A stretch of 15,440 nucleotides of DNA from Cymbomonas tetramitiformis (taxonomy: Eukaryota; Chlorophyta; Pyramimonadophyceae; Pyramimonadales; Pyramimonadaceae): contig LGRX02034359.1 in NCBI GenBank assembly GCA_001247695.2, positions 1 through 15,440 on the forward strand, read 5' to 3'. Below, one piece after another: positions 1 through 9,200 of the stretch. Numbering within the stretch: the first letter of the stretch is position 1; each line of letters starts with the position of its first letter. A program made the position numbers and the translations under genes. The notes below the pieces were generated by a model. It did no database searches. It was not told where the DNA came from and was given only the letters and a program-made list of their open reading frames with translations.

Positions 1-107
1 TGGTCTATAGAGCAGGTCTCACCTTCCATTGAAGTGGTCTATAGAGCAGGTCTCACCTTCCATTGAAGTGGTCTATAGAGCAGGTCTCACCTTCCATTGA
101 AGTGGTC
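1..107. repeat. 34-bp tandem repeat carrying a 5' splice site, open at left edge
   Basis: Three identical 34-bp copies (1-34, 35-68, 69-102) plus 5 bases. On the minus strand each contains TCAATGGAAG|GTGAGACC, the end of exon 20 and its donor. The array runs off the window. Confidence 0.95.
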
Positions 108-211
108 AGGACGGTTCGCCGAGTCGGCTCATAATAGGGGTACACCATGCACTCCGTCGGCTGCAGGCTCGTCACCACACTTGAGCGCTGCGCCTCGAGC
201 GTGAAACACAC
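91..211 (-). CDS. Exon 20: receptor-binding domain, last strands
   Basis: Reads VCFTLEAQRSSVVTSLQPTE then CMVYPYYEPTRR, the counterpart of the L.P..V.VYDYYEP end of the receptor-binding domain, and continues TVLTTSMEG to a donor AAG|GTGAGA at 90. That donor lies inside a 34-bp tandem repeat and recurs at 56 and 22, so the exact end is ambiguous. Ends in phase 1, so at least one more exon lies beyond the left edge. Confidence 0.88.
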
Positions 212-3200
212 CTGTGCTCCAGCACCTCCCCCCATCACCATGCCGCCCAACTCCCATTATCCAACACCCATCCCGTCCCGGCATCCAGCAATGACACAAT
301 CATGTAGCGGCAAGAGCGCCTTGGGCCTCTATCCACCGAGAGCTCAAAGCGTCGCTCTCAGCCGCCGTGCGGCTCCCACCTCCACCGGGCCCCGCACTTG
401 CCACTGCTGGCCCGCCTCGCTCCTTATCATGCCACACGGGGGCCAGGAGCGCGCTGTCAGCACCAGTTGAAGGCGCCCTGTGGGCACTGGGTCGACAAGG
501 GGATGCTCGCGAGCTACCTATCATATCGGACGACGCCCTACCCTCATCACGCGCCACTTTTTGTAGCCGCCCTTGCCTATTGGACTCATCTGCCCAACAG
601 CAGCCAATGTGTGGCGCAGCAGCCCCGCTTGTAGGGCCCCGCCTCGGGCAACACGGGTGACACTGTTCGAACGCGCGCTGAAGCCAGAGGCCGTAGACGG
701 CGCGGCCAGGTATAGCTCAGGCCGCGCAGGTATCTGCACACAGCAGAATAACAGTAGCATCCGATTGCCAGAGACGTAAAAGCGAGACCAACCTAACACC
801 ATAGCCCAGCCATCATCCCTAGTTGGGCCGATCTGCGTCATCAGCAACCGTGGACAGGCCGATCCTGTGGCATGCGTAATCGCCCCTGGTTGGGCTGATC
901 CAACGGCAGAGAGGCCATTCTCGTGGATTTTTCCACATCTGCGCTGACACTCTGCCCTGCTTTCACAATGAGGAATGATGGGGCATGGCAGCAACGTGCG
1001 CAGGGAGAAGGGAGGAAGAGGTGATAGGGAGAAGGGACGAAGAGGTGATAGGGAGACGTACGCGCTGCGCAGTGGTGACCTCCTCGAGGTACACTTGCAC
1101 TGCGCGGGCGTCGGCGGAAGCTTCCGCCCGCTTCACTAGGCTCTGAGCTGCCACCAGCCGCTCCATACTTGCCGTAGTTGCACTGTACCCGCTGTACAGC
1201 CCAACCTCGGCCAGCACCATCCCTACCTCCGCCGTCGTTCCCTCCTGCTCATCCGCCGTAAACTGTGGAAACATACAGCAGTCCATCAGCGGTCTGCCTC
1301 GCGGCCGGCGCAACACGTCACGGTCAGTTACCTACGGCCAACATGTTTAAGGAACGCTTGAGGAGGAGCAGGCATGCTTCTCTCTGCGGCAGGGCGAGCG
1401 CTGCGGGGGCGCCTCCGGGGCATCTACCATCTGCATACACACGTCCGCGATCATGGAGCCGCCGTTAGTGCCGGTGACGTTGCTCCAGGTGACCTGCAGG
1501 TCATACGCTGGCGGCTCCTGCTCCTCCGGGAGGTTGAAATGCACCGCCAGCTGTACCAGGGCGAAGCCGGAGCCAGAAACGCGCGCCTCGAGCACGCCCC
1601 CAACGGGCGCGTCCCGCACTTGCAGCAGATCCAAATTATCTTTCGTCACCTCTGCAGACCAGGCGAATCCCTGCCACCGCCCGAGCCCAGACTGCCTCAT
1701 CGCAGCTTACAAGATCTCTTCTGCAGCAACTCCCCTCAAGGCAGCCTTGAGTGTAGATGTCGGATCAGCGACACTCTGAACGTCGGATCAGCCAGTCCCT
1801 GGAGGCGCCATCGCAGGGAGAGTAGCGGCGAGGGTCTCACCTCCGGACCTGTCACATCCACCGTGATGAGCACATCGTCTGAGTACACGGCCGAGCTGTA
1901 CTCCGCGAGCGCTTGCAGAGCGACCACCGTATCCTGGAGTCACGCAGCACCGCACATTCCGCCGCCGCCCACCCGCCCACGTGGCACGCTCTCAGCCAGC
2001 GGCCCTGCGGAGAAGCGTGTCGAGGGTGCAGGCTCCTGGGAGGAGGCGGCCAGAGGAGGCGGTGCTCAGCGTGGGCTCTGGGGAAAGGTGCTTGACGCAG
2101 GGGCATTATTTAGGAGGCGGCCAGGAGAGGGTGCTGCCGCTGCAGAGCCCTCCGTCCTCTCTCCTTTGCCGAGAGAGGCGTTTGGCTCTCCACCGGCGAG
2201 CGGCAAAACGGGCCCACTTGTGCGAAGAATCAACAAGGGCGCGCGGTCGGCTGTGCAAAGTGTAACCACAGCGCGTTGGAGATATCGCATCAAAGGGTCG
2301 GTTTGAAAGTCGGCGCCGTCGATGCCATGCGCAGGCCCGAGCGAATGCCTCGAGCCTCACACGCAGGTCGCAGCCCCAAGCGCAGCCCTGTCACGCGGGT
2401 GCAACATGCGGAGGAAGTCGCCACTCCATCGCTCGAAGCACGGCGGCCTGAGTTGAGCCGGTGGGCCCTCCGCGAGCCCGAGAGCGCCGGCCCCATGGCG
2501 CGAGGCACAGAGTGCCCACGGACCACATCCTGACAGTCCTGACAACCCTGGTGACCATTTGTACTCACGCACGAGTACACCAATCCGCACAAACCATCTC
2601 TCACCAACGCGCAATGCACACCTGTGCGGTGGCCTCATGCCAGCTGGAGGGGTTCTGGAGGGGTACTGGAGGGGTACTGGAGGGGTACTGGAGGGGTGCT
2701 GGGAAGAGGGGGGCCACCTGGGTGGATGAGAAGCCACCAAGGTCGTTGCGCTGCTCCATCACCCACCGAGCCACCGGGAAGGAGTCTGCCACGCGGCCCG
2801 CCGAGACGTATGCAAGCAGGCCGTACGCCGTCAGCTCAATCTCACTCGAGGTGGCGCGGCGCTGGTACCAAGGTGAGATCTCCTCCTGCCCATCCTGTCC
2901 CTCCCCAATGCCCACCAGCCTCATCAGCCTGCAGGGACAAAGTCCAAGCCGCCGCATCGAGACCCTCTTCGGAGGGGGTTGTCTGCGCAGCCCCGCAGTG
3001 GGGCCTGCCTTGAGAAACCTGGCGCAGGCCCGCTCCCCGGAGATGCCGGGGACGAGATGCTGGGTCCGCAGCAGCCGCGTTTCCCAGCTTTCACTCGCGG
3101 GCACGGTCAAAAGACAGCGCTGGTGCAGGGCGGGGCATGGCGAAAGGGCGGGGCTGAAGATCAAGGCCCCCCGAGGCAGCGCCCTACACGTGGCAGTGAT

Positions 3201-6200
3201 CGGCCTATGCAGAATAATTCAAAGAGGGCTGCACGCAGCCAGGACGGGGGGGATAACAACTGGTAAACATATGCAGTAACCTGAAAGAGGTGGAGGGGTG
3301 GACATATGTGTGTGCTATATCCGCCTGAAATCGGGGCCGGTAGGGGATAGGGGGTTGGGATGCGACCTTTGAAGGGGGTGGGGTGGAAGCCAGTTTCTGC
3401 CAATGCGTGAGGCCGTCGCTTGTGATAGCAATGCTCTCGATGTAGCTCAGAGACGACGCGCTCTCGCCGCAACCGAGGCCCCGCTTTGCGCACGCCAGCG
3501 CCATCGCGTACGCCGAGATGACCGCGGAGTAGGTGTCCAGATGCGTGTCCGCCGCCTCCAGGTAGCCCACAGCAGCGGTCACGGTGCTCTCCTCCACCAC
3601 GCCCGTGCCGGCCTCTAACAGCGCAATCAGCACGTACGCTGTGAGCGACACCCCGGACCCTGCGCCCCCCTGCGGCACAGCAGCATAACTCCATACGCCC
3701 CCCACTCGACACACTCACCACCATACCTCCGGGCAAGTGCGCTGCGGTGGATGTAAGCTGGTGGTGGCCGGAGGGTCGGCGTCGCCTCAAAGCACGTCCT
3801 CCAAGCGTGAGTGAGAGGGGCGAGGAATGCAGTGCCTTCGGCGCTGGGCGGCATAGCATACACGCGCTCAACAGACGGCTCGACACGCTGCAGATCCGCC
3901 TTGCGGCGGCGCGGGTCACACCTGCATCTCGGTGTGGATGACAGAGCCGCGCGCCTCGAAGGACCCATCGCGCTGCTGCAGATCCTGCAGCCACGTGGCG
4001 CTCGCGCGCAGCATCTGCGCCCACGCCGCGGAGCCCCCAGTCCTCGCGCCTTCACCACCAACAGCCGATGGTGGCCTCCAGCTCTTGAGGCTCCCGGCAC
4101 ACAAAGAGGAGGCGCGCAGCACAGGCACACGGCCGCGGCGTGCAGCCTGGGGGGCGGGATAGCGCGAGGCAAAGGCTCCCGCCCAGGCTCGATTTGCCGG
4201 GCACTCACCTCCGGGTCAACGTAGACGAACTGGGCGGCTTGTGCAAAGGTCTTCACCACGAATGCGGTCAGCCACGTGGATCCAGACGCGTCCTGCCGCT
4301 CGAGACGCTCCCCCCTTAAAAAACCCTTCAGCCTTCCGATCTGTGCCTCCCTCTGGACCTGGTTCGGCCATCGCGCGCCCCCCCCCAGGGGAGCCCTCCA
4401 GGGGAGCCCGCGTGGAGAGGCGCAACGGCCGGCGGACACAGTTGTCTGCCCCTGCTCCGGACAACGCCCTTCTTGCGGAAGAGACTCACGCTGGTGCCAA
4501 AGGCGCTGAAGCTGGCGTCGGTGTGGCGATAGGTCAGCTCGCGCTGGTAGCCGAGCAGCATGTTGCGATTGGCGCGGGCGGTGAGCTCCGCGTCCAGCTT
4601 GCCCACGCCCGTCAGGTACTGCATCACGAACACGTTCGGCGCCGTCGTGATCATGTTCTGTTCGCCGCACCTGCGCCGCGGGCAGGCAAGCGGGCGGCGG
4701 CCCTCCGTCAGCTCCGCCTCCCAGCAGCCGCCTCCCAGCAGCCACCCCATCTGCCCCCCAAAACGGCCAATCGGCCTCTCCGCGCCAACTCGCGCCACCT
4801 CCACACCACCTCCACGCCGGTGGGCGCAGCCTGCACCTTGCCACGCGCGCGACGCGACAGCTTTCCACATCAGCTTGTGCACTCCGCGGGGTTCCATATG
4901 TTGAGCACGCACAGCAACACAGGCATGCTTGCGAGAATGGGCAGCGCCTGAGCTTGCGGCGCGCGCCTCAGTCGGCTTCTGGCGGCACGCTCAATATGTG
5001 GCGTGTGGCCTGGTATCCCGAGAGACTGTCTGCTGGGAGATGCCTTAACCTGGATAGCGACACTCACATGGCACGCGGGATGGGGAGGGGGGAGGGGGAT
5101 GCAGCGAGCATCGAGCGGCGCCGGCACACCCGTAGGGGATCCTCAGCAGCCGTTCAAGGCCCGCCACGGTCTGCCCCATCATATCCCCGATGACTGACAC
5201 TTGGGCCCAGGCGGACCCCTCCACGGTGTCCGCCGGCACTGTGGAGTTCAGATAGTACACCGCCTCCGCCGTGTCCCCTTCGAGCCGCGCCACCACGTTC
5301 TGCGTGGCCACCTGCTTGATTCCCTCCGCCTCCACCAGCACCGCCTTCTGCACTGCATCCGACCGCCCGCCGGTGGACGCCGTGCCGGTGACCACCAAAG
5401 CCGTGGTTCCTGCACGCGTTCCGACTACCTCGAACATCGCAGTAGCATAGCCTCCAGCTGCCACTTGGACGGTGACGGACATCGCGGAGGTCACCTCGAG
5501 GGCGTCGCCCTCCGTCGTGAGGTCCACGGTCACCTCCATATCCTCCTCCAAGTAGCTGTCCCGCAGGAGGGGGGTGGTGAATGAGCGAATGCACCAGGAA
5601 GCAGAAGATCGGAACCGCTAAAACATTTCACCTGTTAAATCCTCGCTGTCCTCGAGATCGCTAGAGCTCAGAGGGCACCTAGAGGCGGGGGGCTGGCCTG
5701 GAGAGGCGCGCCAGCACTGGTACCTGTAGACCGCCACAGCGAGCTGCGCGCCCTCGTGGCGAGTCAACGAGTAGGGCACGTTTGGGCGCACGAAGAACGG
5801 CTTGAAAACGCGCAGCTCGGAGGATGCGGCGATCCCGAGACCCTGCGCCCCTCCACACATCCCCTTTCCCGCCCCACCCTTCGTCTCCACTGAGTCACTA
5901 TCCCGCCCCACAATCGATCCGAAGATGAGGACCCATCATCTCGGTTGGCATTCAATCCACGGATCCGTGATCCGGCGTCCGCCAGGCAGGGGGTTGTTGG
6001 GAATGCCGCCTCGGGCCTGGATGGAGCGCCCTCGACTCAGGCGATGCCACCCGTGTGACGACATGTGACACCACCCACGTGACGGCATGTGACACCACCC
6101 GTGTGACAACATGTGACACCAACCGCGTGACAACATGTGACACCACCCGTGTGACAACATGTGACACCACCCGTGTGACAACATGTGATATCCCCACGCC

Positions 6201-9200
6201 GGGTGGATTTCAATCACCTGTGGTCAATGGGTGGGACGAATCGAACAGTTTTTCGGGGCAATCACTTTTTTGAACAGCGCAAGGCGCTTGGAGGAAGTCA
6301 CGCCTGCAGCACCCCCGCATGCGGAACTACGCACATGATGTAGCGAGAAATGTTTTTCATGCTCACGCTACCTGAGCGCTTTAGGGAACTAAAAGACGAT
6401 GAAGCGCCCACATTTTCCCACTTGCTGAGCCGAGACCGCAGATTCTGGCCATCAGCTCCAGCCAAGCCCTGAGCGGACGTGGCGGAGAGGAGGGACTCGG
6501 CATTCTTAAAAGAGCGGCGTGTGCATGCACAGTATAGGACGATGCATAGCTACACAAGCATGCTTGCATAAGCGAAAGATAACGGGGAAAACGATCCCGA
6601 GAGCGCGTGAGTTTGCCGATGAGGTTTGGGGGCTAGGCGGAGAGTCTCCGAAAATGTTTGGTCAAACCGCATCGGCAACCTCAAGAGATCTCCACCACGG
6701 GAACGATTCACAACAGTTCTCCCCGTCAAGTTTCCTCTGTTCAAACACAATGGTGCGGCTACGGGCCATGCTATGAGATGTAGCCACACACAGCTCTTCG
6801 GGGCTGTCAAACCCCCTCTCTCCGCCACTTCCGCTCAGCTGGTTTGGCTGAAGTTGATGGCCAACGTACTACACACATACTTCGTTGCATCGGCAAGTGC
6901 AAAAAATGTGGGCGGTTCATCGTCGTTTAGTTCCCTAAAACGCTCAGGTAGTGTGAGCATGAAGATATTCAGCTTTAGTGAGTTGGGGTACTCGTGCAGG
7001 AACCCAACCTCCCCAAACGCCATTCCTATTTCAACCGCCCCTGGCACGCTCCTGTCTACACCCCGGAGGCCCTCCCTACCTTCCTGCCTCACCCAACCCT
7101 CGCCACACGCCTCTCGTCTCCACATACCTCCGAGGCCGCCACGCCAAAAGCGCTGAGATCCCAGGTGGTGATCGTGTCCGGCGCGGTGGTGTTGAAGCTG
7201 CCGAGGCCGGTCTCGAGGTCCAGGTCCACGTGCCGCCACAGCCAGGCCTCCGGGAAGTACGACCGTGTCTTCGTGGTGGTCGTCGTCACCTCGCTCTCAC
7301 CGGAACTCGGCGGCGTCGCGTCCCTCCTGAACCTGCACTAGCCCGTCCTCGTCCCTCCTCGCCGCGATCATCCTTTCTTCGCTCTTGGTCCAAGCCAGCA
7401 GCCCAGACAATCAATCTGCAGCTGGTGGCACACAGCGAAGTATATGCTAAGACTGAAGTGCTCATGTGGCACGCCCCCCCCATTTGGACCTCACAACCCC
7501 ACAACCTCACAGTGAGCCCCGCGCACCGCCCGCTGACCCCCGTCCATTCGCCAACAAGTGGGCGGGGGAAGTGGAGGGAAGGCCGCGCGCACATTGCCTC
7601 ATCTGCTTCTGCCACCGCCCCGTCTGCTGCGTCGACCATCATTGCCTCCTCCAGCCATACCTGCGCCCGGCTCGGGCTCAGTCAATCCAGTATCTCTTAC
7701 CTTCCATGGGGCATCATTACCCTCTATGAATAATTTGAGGTGCCGCACGCGGGCTTGATATTGGGGACTTGACCGGAGTGATAGGCGCCTTCGCACTCTC
7801 GCGCGCCTTGTGGGGCGTTCCAAGGGAGCACTTCTGACCGCTCCGCCCGATATCATCCACAAAATCTCGACAAAAAACACAAAATACGGATTTTACCCTC
7901 TGCACCCTCAAATTTCGGGTGTTTTTTATCGTGTTTTCAAGCCAATTCTCCCGCAGTTCGAGGCTTGGGACGTGAATTTCATCGCTCACCAAACAAACCA
8001 TAGAAACTGGGGGCCTCGGCGATTCATATGGCCCATCGGATGTATGACTCCGCGCGGCGCGTCATAGAACTCGTCCCAGAAAACCTTATACACTCCACGG
8101 AGGGCCACAAAAAGCGATAAGGAGGTAGCCAGCGCACTGTGCTCAATCTTCCCCGCAGTGCCCGGGAGCGGAGCATCGCCTCCGTAGCTCCCACTCCGGA
8201 CCATCTCGCCCCCATCAGCTCCCTCCGGACCATCTCGTCCCCATCAGCTCCCACTCCGGACCATCTCGCCCCCATCAACTCCTCCGGACCATCTCATCCC
8301 CATCAGCTCCCACTCCGGACCATCTCGCCCCCATCAGCTCCCACTCCGGACCATCTCATCCCCATCAGCTCCCACTCTGGACCATCTCACCCCCATCAGC
8401 TCCCACTCCGGACCATCTCACCCCCATCAGCTCCCTGCGCACTGCCGGGACGGCGCGATGTGGAAACAAGCTGGCGCTTTGGTGGGTGAACGCAGAAAGG
8501 CGAGGCGCTACCAGATCGCCCTCGCAGGCGGGGATGGTCGCGGATGTCAGCGCGATCATGCCAGCATTGACCATCTGGCCCCGCGCATGCCCCCGTTTCC
8601 CTCATTCCGCGTTCACCCCCACACTTGCCAAATTGCTGGCGGAGGCCCCTGGGTGTGCGAGGCGGCGCCGAGCTCCTCAGCACAGCCGCTCCAGCTCGCC
8701 GCTTCTGACCCTGCGGAGAGCCGCCCTCCTGGCATCCTGACTTGGGTACTACCTCAGCGTATCATGGGCGCTGGAGCCGAGCCCGGCTTCTGCACAGAGC
8801 CGGCGCGCTGCAGGCTGTGTCAGGGGCCCCTCGAAGCTCCGCCAACAGACTTGTCACACCCAAACGCTCGTGGTCTGATGCCGGCTTCCTTCACGGGGGC
8901 GCGCTCTGGCTCCGACGCTGACTCTGACGCTGACGCTGACGCTAACTCTGGCTCTGGCTCTGACGCTGACTCTAACACTGACTCTGACGCTGACTCTGAC
9001 ACTGACTCTGACTCTGACGCTAACTCTGACTCTGGCTCTGACTCTCTGACGCTGACTCTGACTCCTGGCTCTGACTCTGACGCTGACTCTGACTCTGGCT
9101 CTGACGCTGACTCTAATTCTGGCTCTGACTCTGGCTCTGCCGCTGACTCTAACACTGACTCTAACACTGACTCTGACTTTGCTGCTGACTCTGGCCCTGA

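Larger units (their letters stand above)
5843..7127 (-). other. Intron 9 (1285 nt) with 24-bp array and foldback
   Basis: Longest intron but one. Flanking exons join directly (AASE to GLGIAASS) so none of the enclosed sequence is needed for the protein. It carries a 24-bp minisatellite and a large inverted duplication, described separately. Confidence 0.9.

Noticed and set aside
18..68. 18-nt micro-introns between repeat copies (GTGAGA..TATAG)
   Set aside because: Introns this short are known only in special genomes. Every other intron here exceeds 100 nt, so this is more likely a coincidence of the repeat.
1374..2306. Plus-strand open frame of 310 codons
   Set aside because: Antisense to exons 17 and 18, with no recognisable domain.
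3627..4868. Minus-strand open frame of 413 codons
   Set aside because: Only 4209-4292 in it matches the family. The rest is intron or another exon read in the wrong frame; GC-rich DNA has few stops.
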